Part shown: positions 56,805-64,000 of the stretch, one piece after another
How positions within the stretch are numbered: the stretch's first letter is position 1
Layout: the number at the start of each line of letters is the position of its first letter
Assembly: GCA_963746325.1 (NCBI GenBank)
Contig: CAVVBC010000031.1
Location: 186,001 to 250,000, forward strand
DNA from: RPQJ01 sp963746325
GTDB lineage: Bacteria; Pseudomonadota; Gammaproteobacteria; Steroidobacterales; Steroidobacteraceae
Reading direction: 5' to 3'
Length of the DNA stretch: 64,000 nt
Notes under the pieces: model-generated
Database searches by the model: none
The model's input: only the letters and a program-made list of their open reading frames with translations
Told to the model about the DNA's origin: nothing
Program-made: the position numbers and the translations under genes

Positions 56805-59800
56805 ATGCTCACCTTCAGCGGCGCTCCCGCGCTCTCGGATTTTCGGCTCGACAAGGTCCTCGCCGCCGTCCGCGAGCGTGTCCCGCGCGTCGCCGCCGTC
56901 GATACGCGCTACCTCCATTTCGTCGACGCCACGGCGTCGCTCACCGACGCCGACCGCACCGTCGTCGAGGCCCTGCTGCGCTACGGTCCCACCACCCATG
57001 CGACCGCGCCCGCGGGCGAACTGCTGCTGGTCCTGCCACGCTTCGGCACGGTGTCACCGTGGTCGTCCAAGGCGACGGACATCGCCCATGTGTGCGGGCT
57101 TGCCTGCATCGCGCGCATCGAGCGCGGCGTGGCGTACTACGTCGCAGCCGGCAACGCCCTGACCGCGGCGGAGCGTGCAGCGATTGCGGCCGTCATCCAC
57201 GACCGCATGACCGAAAGCGTCGTCGAGTCGGTCGAGGCCGCCGCGGCGCTCTTTGCCCATCACGCGGCCAGGCCGCTCGCGACGGTGCCGGTGCTGGCGC
57301 AGGGCAGGGCGGCGCTCGAGCGTGCCAATGCCGAGCTCGGTCTCGCGCTCTCGGAGGACGAGATCGACTACCTCGTCGCCGCGTTCCGGGACCAGTTGCA
57401 GCGCGACCCGACCGACGTCGAACTGATGATGTTCGCGCAGGCCAACTCCGAACACTGCCGGCACAAGATCTTCAATGCCGACTGGATCGTCGACGGCCAG
57501 CGCAGCGAGAAATCGCTGTTCGGCATGATCCGCAACACGCACCGTGTGAGCCCGCAAGGCGTGCTCTCGGCCTACCGCGACAACGCTGCGGTGATCGAAG
57601 GCTCCCCCGGCCGCCGCTGGTTCGCGCAGGCCGGCGACGGCAACTACGAAGGTTTCGACGAACCCATCGACATCCTGATGAAGGTGGAGACGCACAACCA
57701 CCCGACGGCCATCTCGCCGTTTCCGGGCGCTGCGACGGGCTCGGGTGGCGAGATCCGCGACGAAGGCGCCACCGGCCGCGGCTCGAAGCCCAAAGCCGGC
57801 CTGGTCGGGTTCTCGGTGTCGAACTTGCGCATCCCGGGCTTCGAACAGCCGTGGGAAGTGGATTTCGGCAAGCCCGAGCGCATCGTGCCCGCACTGCAGA
57901 TCATGCTCGACGGGCCGATCGGCGCCGCTGCGTTCAACAACGAATTCGGCCGCCCGAACATCTACGGCTATTTCCGCACGTTCGAGCAGCGTGTCGAGAC
58001 GCCGGGGCGCTCGCCGCTGCGCGGTTACCACAAGCCGATCATGATCGCGGGCGGCCTCGGCAACATCCGTCGCGCGCACGTCGAGAAGGCGCCGGTCGTG
58101 CCAGGCGCCAAGGTCGTCGTGCTCGGCGGCCCGTCGATGCTCATCGGCCTGGGCGGCGGCGCCGCATCCTCGATGGGTGCGGGTGCCAGTTCGGCCGATC
58201 TCGACTTCGCGTCCGTGCAGCGCGGCAACCCCGAGATGCAGCGTCGCGCGCAGGAAGTGATCGACGCCTGCTGGGCGATGGGCGACGACAACCCCATCCT
58301 GCTGATCCACGACGTCGGCGCGGGCGGGCTGTCGAACGCGATTCCGGAATCCGTGCATTTCGGCACCAATGGCGGCCGCATCGACCTGCGCAAGGTCCTG
58401 AGTGACGAGCCCGGCATGTCGCCGCTCGAGCTCTGGTGCAACGAGTCGCAGGAACGCTACGTGCTGGTCATCGCGGCCGAGCAGCTGTTCGCGTTCGGTG
58501 CGCTCTGTGATCGCGAACGCTGCCCGTTCGCGGTCGTGGGCGAGGTCACCGACGACGGTGTCCTGCGCGTCGAGGATCCGCAGTTCGGCAACGCACCGGT
58601 CGCCATGCCGCTCGAAACGCTGCTCGGCAAGCCGCCGAAGATGACGCGCGACGTGCGTCGCATGCCGCACGCAGGCGACGGCTTCACTGCGGCCGACGTC
58701 AAAGACCTGCGCGAGGCTGCGCTGCGCGTGCTGAGCCTGCCCACCGTGGCCGACAAGACCTTCCTGATCACGATCGGCGATCGCTCCGTGGGCGGCATGA
58801 TCAGCCGCGATCCGCTGGTCGGCCCCTGGCAGGTGCCGGTCAGTGACGTCGCCGTCACGGTCTCTGACTACTTTTCGAATCATGGCGAAGCCATGGCGAT
58901 GGGCGAACGCACGCCGGTCGCGCTGCTCGACGCCGCGGCGTCGGGCCGCATGGCGGTCGCCGAGTCCGTCACCAACATCATCGCGGCGGACATCCGCCGC
59001 ATCGAAGACATTCGCCTCTCGGCCAACTGGATGGCGGCCTGCGGCGAGCCGGGCGAAGACGCAGACCTCTACGACACCGTGCGCGCCGTAGGCGAAGAGC
59101 TGTGCCCGGCGCTCGGCATCGCGATTCCGGTGGGCAAGGATTCGCTGTCGATGAAGACGGCGTGGAAGGCCGCGGACGGCGAACGCAAGGTCGTCTCGCC
59201 CGTGTCGTTGATCGTGTCGGCGTTCGCACCGGTCGAGGACGTGCGTCGCACCCTTACGCCGCAGCTGCGGCTCGACCGTGGCGCGACGCGCCTCCTGCTC
59301 GTCGATCTCGGCGCGGGCCGCAACCGGTTGGGTGCCTCGTGCCTCGCGCAGGTGTACGGCAAAATCGGCGACGTCGCACCCGACTGCGACGATCCCCAGC
59401 GCCTGCGCGCGTTCGTCGCAGCGGTGATCGAGTTGCGCCGCGCTGGCCGTATCCTCGCGTATCACGACCGTTCGGATGGCGGGCTGTTCGCGACACTGGC
59501 CGAGATGGCGTTCGCGGGTCACTGTGGTCTCCACATCAAGCTGCAAGCCACGAGCCACGCGGAGTTCGTCGCCGAGTTGTTCGCCGAAGAACTCGGCGCG
59601 GTGCTGCAGGTGGAGGCCGCGCACCTGCCGGAAGTTCAGGCCGTCCTTGCCAGGTCAGGGCTCACCACGATGGTGCGCGACCTCGGTACCGTCGAGGCTT
59701 TCGATCGCATCGTCATCGACGACGGCGCCGGCACCTCCATGCTGGATGCGACGCGCACTGGATTGCGTGAGGCCTGGTCCGAGACCAGCTACCGCCTGCA

Positions 59801-60710
59801 GTCCCTGCGCGACAACCCGGCGTGCGCGCGTGAAGAACACGAGCGGGCGATCGATCCACGGGATCCCGGATTGTTCGCGACGCTGACATACGATCCAGCG
59901 GCAGACATCGCGGCGCCTTACATCGCGCGCGGCGCCAGACCTGAAGTCGCGATCCTGCGCGAGCAGGGCGTCAACAGCCAGCTCGAGATGGCGGCCGCCT
60001 TCGATCGCGCGGGTTTCCGTCCGAGCGACGTGCACATGACCGACCTGATTGCCGGGCGCACCACGCTCGACCGCTTCAAGGGCGTGGTTGCGTGCGGCGG
60101 CTTCTCGTACGGCGACGTGCTCGGCGCGGGCGAGGGCTGGGCCAAGTCGATCCTGTTCAATGCCGCGCTGCGCGAGCAGTTCGCAGCGTTCTTCGCGCGC
60201 CCCGACAGCTTTGCGCTGGGCGTGTGCAACGGCTGCCAGATGATGTCGGCATTGAAACCGCTGATCCCCGGCACGGCGCACTGGCCGCGTTTCGTCCGCA
60301 ATCGCTCGGAGCAGTTCGAGGGACGCGTGGGCCTCGTCGAGATCCTGCCGACGCCGTCGATATTCTTCCGCGGCATGGAAGGTTCGGTGCTGCCGATCGC
60401 GGTGGCGCACGGTGAAGGCCGTGCCGAGTTCGCGGACGAGGCGGCGGAGAAAGACTGCGCGAACGGCGGTCTCGTCAGCCTGCGCTGGGTCGACAACCAC
60501 GGCCAGCCGGCGCTGCGTTACCCGTCGAACCCGAACGGCTCACCGGCCGGCATCACGGGCCTCACGACCGCGGATGGCCGCGTGACGATCGTGATGCCGC
60601 ACCCCGAGCGCGTGTACCGCACGGTTCAGAACTCGTGGCACCCGGAAAGCTGGGGCGAGGACGGCGGCTGGATGCGGATGTTCCGCAATGCCCGCGTCTG
60701 GGTGGGTTAG
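56805..60710 (+). CDS. purL: Phosphoribosylformylglycinamidine synthase (large, single-chain PurL)
   Basis: 1301 residues, the full-length single-chain form typical of Gammaproteobacteria. Four regions: N-terminal PurS-like domain, linker, two AIRS-like halves with the ATP site (MFAQANSEHCRHKIFNADW; KVETHNHPTAISPFPGA) and a C-terminal glutaminase domain with Cys in GVCNGCQMMSAL and the His-Glu pair in PHPERVYRTVQ. Catalyses ATP- and glutamine-dependent conversion of FGAR to FGAM in purine synthesis. Frame intact over 3.9 kb, in contrast to the indel-rich stretches either side. Confidence 0.97.
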   Translation: MLTFSGAPALSDFRLDKVLAAVRERVPRVAAVDTRYLHFVDATASLTDADRTVVEALLRYGPTTHATAPAGELLLVLPRFGTVSPWSSKATDIAHVCGLACIARIERGVAYYVAAGNALTAAERAAIAAVIHDRMTESVVESVEAAAALFAHHAARPLATVPVLAQGRAALERANAELGLALSEDEIDYLVAAFRDQLQRDPTDVELMMFAQANSEHCRHKIFNADWIVDGQRSEKSLFGMIRNTHRVSPQGVLSAYRDNAAVIEGSPGRRWFAQAGDGNYEGFDEPIDILMKVETHNHPTAISPFPGAATGSGGEIRDEGATGRGSKPKAGLVGFSVSNLRIPGFEQPWEVDFGKPERIVPALQIMLDGPIGAAAFNNEFGRPNIYGYFRTFEQRVETPGRSPLRGYHKPIMIAGGLGNIRRAHVEKAPVVPGAKVVVLGGPSMLIGLGGGAASSMGAGASSADLDFASVQRGNPEMQRRAQEVIDACWAMGDDNPILLIHDVGAGGLSNAIPESVHFGTNGGRIDLRKVLSDEPGMSPLELWCNESQERYVLVIAAEQLFAFGALCDRERCPFAVVGEVTDDGVLRVEDPQFGNAPVAMPLETLLGKPPKMTRDVRRMPHAGDGFTAADVKDLREAALRVLSLPTVADKTFLITIGDRSVGGMISRDPLVGPWQVPVSDVAVTVSDYFSNHGEAMAMGERTPVALLDAAASGRMAVAESVTNIIAADIRRIEDIRLSANWMAACGEPGEDADLYDTVRAVGEELCPALGIAIPVGKDSLSMKTAWKAADGERKVVSPVSLIVSAFAPVEDVRRTLTPQLRLDRGATRLLLVDLGAGRNRLGASCLAQVYGKIGDVAPDCDDPQRLRAFVAAVIELRRAGRILAYHDRSDGGLFATLAEMAFAGHCGLHIKLQATSHAEFVAELFAEELGAVLQVEAAHLPEVQAVLARSGLTTMVRDLGTVEAFDRIVIDDGAGTSMLDATRTGLREAWSETSYRLQSLRDNPACAREEHERAIDPRDPGLFATLTYDPAADIAAPYIARGARPEVAILREQGVNSQLEMAAAFDRAGFRPSDVHMTDLIAGRTTLDRFKGVVACGGFSYGDVLGAGEGWAKSILFNAALREQFAAFFARPDSFALGVCNGCQMMSALKPLIPGTAHWPRFVRNRSEQFEGRVGLVEILPTPSIFFRGMEGSVLPIAVAHGEGRAEFADEAAEKDCANGGLVSLRWVDNHGQPALRYPSNPNGSPAGITGLTTADGRVTIVMPHPERVYRTVQNSWHPESWGEDGGWMRMFRNARVWVG

Positions 60711-60713
60711 GAA

Positions 60714-60803
60714 GGGACTAGGGACTAGGGACTAGATTAGGGATTAGGGAATAAGGAATAGCCAAGGTGTGCACCTCTGACATTCCCCAATCCCTAATCC
60801 CTA
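60714..60803. repeat. GGGACTA tandem repeat with inverted GGGATTA arms
   Basis: Three perfect GGGACTA units (60714-60734) run into TAGGGATTAGGGA (60738-60750), whose exact complement is at 60791-60803. It lies between the convergent purL and DUF4145-type genes, and the right arm includes the stop codon of the latter. It can act as a bidirectional terminator; the GGGAxTA unit looks like a dispersed intergenic repeat. Confidence 0.75.
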
Positions 60804-62216
60804 TTCACTTCTGGCAACGCGCCCGATCGGCGTGATCTTGTCGAGCGTTTCTTCGGCGAAGAACTTTCGCACCATCATCGCCTGCTGCAGCTTGCCTTTG
60901 CGCACGTAGGCGCCGTACAGCATGTCCTTGACCAGTTCGAGCAGCACGCCGGCCTCGCTCGAGGTCATTTCCGGCCACTGCGGCGCCGGATCAGAATCGT
61001 TCGAGAACAGCACTTTCTTGACGATGCCGAACGTGTCGTTGTCGATTTCGGCCATCTCGCGGGCCTCGCGCAGCTGCTCGAAGATGCGCAGCCGGCCGTT
61101 CTCGCCCAGGTCCTGGAAGATGGCCTGGGTAGTGCGCCGGCACATCGATGCAAACGCATTGAAGTGGCCCGACGAATAACAGCCCAGCGCTTCCCGGAAC
61201 AGGCGTTCGACGTTCTCGGGCAGGTAGGTGAAGCTGAATTTTTCCTTCGCGCGCTCCAGTTCGACGAAATTGTTCGCGAGTTCGACGCGGTTGGCCGCGT
61301 ACATCTTCACGGCGAACTTGAGGAAAATCGGTGCGCTGCAGGAATCGCAGCGGTAGACGATGCCCACGTGATTGGGGCGGCTGGCCACCAGTTCCGAATA
61401 CTGTGGGATCGAGACCGGGCTGATGTGCGAATACACCTGGCAATGTGGGCACGCCAGGGCGAGGCTGCGCTCCTGGTCGTGGTGCAGGCGACTGCTGGAA
61501 TCGACGTACACGGACATGACGGTCATTCCTTGGTCCGAACGCTTTCGCTTTTCAGTGTAGCGCATCGCCTTGGCAGCCGCTTCGTTGGCGGGTCCTACCT
61601 CCAGCTGGGCCTCCGGCGCGCCCGGTTTCCGGACCAGGGCCACGTCAAACCGGGCGCCGTCGGCCAGTGCCCGCCAGGGGCCGTAGGCGTGGCGGGCGTC
61701 GATGCGTGACTGCCACTGCGATTGCGTCCGGGCCTGCGCCCAGATGTCCTCGCCGGGTTCGTCCTCGTCGCTCAGGGCGTAGCTCGCTGGCGGGGTGGAG
61801 GTCGAGGTCTGCAGGTGGCGGCCGCTCAGGCGGTCGAGCCGGAAGCTGTCGGGCAGCCCCAGCGCAGCGGCGCGGCCGATCCATACCAGTGTCCGCGCAT
61901 CCAGGCGCCATTCGTCGCCCGCCATCTCCAGCACCTGCATCTGGCCGGCCGGCAGGCGCGTGAGCGTCACGCGATACGAGCTGGGCCCGGTGCGTTCACT
62001 GTGCAACTGCGCGACGACGGCGGGCTTCGCGCGCATCGGCTCGTAGGTCTGCAGGTGCAGCACCGGCGGCCACAGCCAATGCGCGAACGCGAGCAGCCCC
62101 AGCCCCACCGCGAGGTTGCCCGCGGCCGCCCAGGGACGGTGCGCCAGCCAGCGGCTCAAGGAAACCAGCAGCGCGAGCAGGGCGAAAGCGACGCAGACCG
62201 CGATGACGCCCAGCAT
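60801..62216 (-). CDS. Two-part protein: membrane N-terminal region fused in frame to a DUF4145-like protein
   Basis: 471 residues in one uninterrupted frame. The first 230 have two membrane segments (about 1-19, 29-50) and a soluble domain ending near AAAKAMRYTEKRKRSDQ. The rest, from about residue 231 (MTVMSVYVDSS), has a zinc ribbon (CPHC...CDSC) and a DUF4145-type helical region (LFREALGCYSSGHFNAFASMCRRTTQAIFQDLG). An AAGGA with correct spacing precedes the internal ATG of VMSVYVD at about 61515, so two proteins, or one chain whose separating stop was lost by an indel, are both possible. Function unknown. Confidence 0.6.
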   Translation of the reverse strand: MLGVIAVCVAFALLALLVSLSRWLAHRPWAAAGNLAVGLGLLAFAHWLWPPVLHLQTYEPMRAKPAVVAQLHSERTGPSSYRVTLTRLPAGQMQVLEMAGDEWRLDARTLVWIGRAAALGLPDSFRLDRLSGRHLQTSTSTPPASYALSDEDEPGEDIWAQARTQSQWQSRIDARHAYGPWRALADGARFDVALVRKPGAPEAQLEVGPANEAAAKAMRYTEKRKRSDQGMTVMSVYVDSSSRLHHDQERSLALACPHCQVYSHISPVSIPQYSELVASRPNHVGIVYRCDSCSAPIFLKFAVKMYAANRVELANNFVELERAKEKFSFTYLPENVERLFREALGCYSSGHFNAFASMCRRTTQAIFQDLGENGRLRIFEQLREAREMAEIDNDTFGIVKKVLFSNDSDPAPQWPEMTSSEAGVLLELVKDMLYGAYVRKGKLQQAMMVRKFFAEETLDKITPIGRVARSE

Positions 62217-62231
62217 GGGTTGCGGCGCCGC

Positions 62232-63767
62232 TCAGGTGGCCGGAATCAGGGCGGCGAGCTGGCCCGATTCGACCAGTTGTGCCAGGCGGCCGATATCACG
62301 GTCGAGGCGATGGTCGTCGGGCTGGTACGCAACGCAGCTCACGCACGGCGGCGTGCAGCCGCTGCAGCTCTGCCGTGGTGGTGAGCGGCTGCAGCGAATC
62401 GAGCGCATGCGCGGCCGCGAGCAGCTCGACGCCCAGCACGCGTGCCGTGTTGTCGCAGATCTTTGCGAGCTTGCGCCCGGCCCACGGCGCCATGCTCACG
62501 TGGTCTTCCTGGCCCGCCGAGGTGGGCAGGCTGTCGACGGAGGCGGGATGCGCGTAAGTCTTGTTTTCGGAGACCAGGGCCGCTGCGGTCACGTGCGCGA
62601 TCATGAAGCCCGACTCGAGGCCGGGCTCGGTCGTCAGGAACATGTTCAGGTTGGGGTTGACGCGGCGGTCGAGCAGGTCGATGCGACGCTCGGACGTGCT
62701 CGCGAGTTCGGCCACGGCGATCGCGAGAAAGTCGCTGATGAAGCCGATCGGCTCGGCGTGGAAATTGCCGCCCGACAGCACGTCCTCACCGAAAATCAGC
62801 GGGTTGTCGGAGACGCCGTTGAGCGCGGCGCCGAGCACGTCGCGCGCGTGCCGCAACGTGTGCTCGACCGCGCCGAACACCTGTGGCATGCACCGCACGG
62901 CGTACGGGTCCTGCACGCGTTCGCAGTTCTCGTGGCTGCGACGGATCTCGCTGTCCGAGGCGAGCAGCGAGCGGATGCGCCGCGCCGCGTCGATCTGCCC
63001 CGGCAAGCGACTGGCCTGCTGGATGCGGTCGTCGAACGGCGAATGGCTGCCCGCAAGGCCTTCGACGGTCATGGCGCAACAGACGATCGACGCATCGAGC
63101 AGGGTCTCGGCGCGGAGGAGCCCGTCGAGCGCAAGCGCCAGGCTCAGCTGCGTGCCGTTGAGCAACGCCAGCCCTTCCTTGGCCTGCAGCTCGAGCGGTT
63201 CGACGCCGGCGACCTGCAGCACGTCGGCGTTGGCTACCGGACGCCTGGTGCCCGCAGAGTCCGGCGGCCGTTGCCTCGCCTTCGCCGATCAGCGCGAGGG
63301 CCAGGTGTGCGAGCGGCGCCAGGTCGCCCGACGCACCCGACCGATCCCTGTGCCGGGATCACGGGCAGGACGTCGGCATTGAGCAGGGCGAGGAGCGTCT
63401 CCACGACGAGCGGCCGCACGCCGGAGAATCCTGCCGCCAGGTTATTGGCCTTGAGCAGCAGCATGCGCCGCACCAGCGCCGGGGCCAGCGGTTCGCCCAC
63501 GCCGCACGCATGGCTGCGCACCAGGTTGAGCTGCAGCTTCTTGGTCTTCTGTGCCGGAATGACGCGATTGGCGAACGCGCCGAACCCGGTGTTGATGCCA
63601 TAGGCAGTGCGCCCGGATTCGACCGTCGCGGTGACCGTCGCTTCCGACTGTTGCATCCTCGCGCGCGCCGCTGCGGTCAGCTCGACCGTGGGCCGGTCGC
63701 GCTCGAACAGCCGGAGCCGCTCGAGCGTGAGCGAGGCGCCGTCGATGGCGAGTCGGGATTTACGCAT
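62232..63767 (-). CDS. hutH: Histidine ammonia-lyase (three frameshifts)
   Basis: About 510 residues after correction, normal for HutH. Deaminates histidine to urocanate. The N-terminal part includes YGINTGFGAFANRVI; the MIO-forming Ala-Ser-Gly sits in GSVGASGDLAPL, which is only readable when one extra G near 63335 is removed. Further breaks lie near 63250 and 62325, the latter restoring VRELVAYQPDDHRLDRDI and the end ALIPAT. Intact middle segment: LNGTQLSLAL, GEDVLSGGNFHAEPIG, EDHVSMAPWAGRK. No hutU/hutI in the window. It starts 8 bases inside the end of the upstream ettA gene. Confidence 0.85.
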
Positions 63768-64000
63768 GCAGGCTGCGATAGCGCATGCGGTGCGGTTCGT
63801 CGGCTTCGTCGCCGCGGCGTTTCTTCAGGTCTTCGACGTACTCGGAGTAGTTGCCCTCGAACCAGACCACTTCGCTGTCGCCTTCGAACGCGAGGATGTG
63901 CGTCGCGATGCGGTCGAGGAACCAGCGATCGTGCGAGATCACGACCGCGCAGCCGGGGAAGTTCGAGCAGCGCTTCTTCGAGCGCGCGCAGCGTTTCGAC
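63760..64000 (-). CDS. ettA: Energy-dependent translational throttle protein EttA, C-terminal end (partial)
   Basis: Only the last roughly 80 residues are inside the window. They contain the second ATPase end of an ABC-F protein: ETLRALEEALLE, then ISHDRWFLDRIATHILAFEGDS (H-loop His after Ser) and the EttA-type tail GNYSEYVEDLKKRRGDEA...PHRMRYR. One extra base near 63958 breaks the frame (LLE-FPGCAVVISHDRW). ABC-F EttA gates ribosome entry into elongation according to ATP/ADP. Confidence 0.85.
   Translation of the reverse strand, partial: SKRCARSKKRCSNFPGCAVVISHDRWFLDRIATHILAFEGDSEVVWFEGNYSEYVEDLKKRRGDEADEPHRMRYRSLHA

Noticed and set aside
57054..59624. Very long open frame opposite purL (856 codons)
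   Set aside because: Arg/Asp/His-rich composition typical of antisense frames in GC-rich genes; no motif; purL is certain.

Overview
GC-rich chromosomal DNA from a gammaproteobacterium. The strongest taxonomic clue is the collinear block trmJ, iscS-like, iscA, ndk, rlmN, pilW, rodZ, hisS, yfgM, bamB, der, which is typical of Gammaproteobacteria. The guaB-guaA pair, a metX of serine/homoserine acyltransferase type and the style of the intergenic palindromes point towards the Xanthomonadales/Nevskiales/Steroidobacterales neighbourhood. That placement is inference, since no rRNA or marker phylogeny is available here.

Layout. 1-3 kb: end of an Hpt-domain signalling protein, an amino-acid permease and an inositol monophosphatase. 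3-13.8 kb: the conserved housekeeping block (tRNA methylation, Fe-S chemistry, nucleotide balance, pilus assembly, cell shape, translation, outer-membrane assembly, ribosome assembly). 13.9-20.7 kb: metX, an M23 peptidase, xseA, guaB and guaA. 20.8-26.3 kb: an HD-like protein, a PQQ-type sugar dehydrogenase fused to a diheme domain, and an ankyrin protein. 26.3-37.1 kb: a striking electron-transfer locus. 37.3-48.2 kb: an aldehyde/isoquinoline oxidoreductase pair, an AspA-like esterase, a baeRF-type protein, an outer-membrane barrel, an AI-2E permease, tadA, a hydrolase and mltF. 48.3-54.9 kb: tRNA-Ser(CGA), a small zinc-ribbon protein, and a quaternary/tertiary-amine cluster (MFS, dimethylglycine-dehydrogenase-like flavoprotein, MttB-family protein, divergent BetI-like regulator). 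54.8-64 kb: a T6SS-type FHA protein, a DUF1820 protein, purL, a DUF4145-like protein, hutH and the 3' end of ettA.

The most interesting system is at 26.3-37.1 kb. In order it encodes a membrane-anchored FAD/2x[4Fe-4S] oxidoreductase (divergent), a TPR protein, a His-rich integral membrane protein, a 21-heme cytochrome, a cytochrome with 41 CxxCH motifs plus one CxxxCH, an outer-membrane SPOR-TPR-beta-barrel protein and a lipoprotein. Together these would supply every station of a route from a cytoplasmic reductant across both membranes. I propose it as a candidate extracellular electron-transfer conduit; the function is inferred from architecture only.

Quality caveat. Ten genes are interrupted by single-base (rarely two-base) indels, mostly extra bases in short C or G runs. 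They cluster at 32-46.8 kb and 62-64 kb. Once the frames are joined, the proteins read as complete family members without nonsense codons, so sequencing or assembly error is more likely than pseudogenisation. I annotate these as single genes and give the approximate shift positions.
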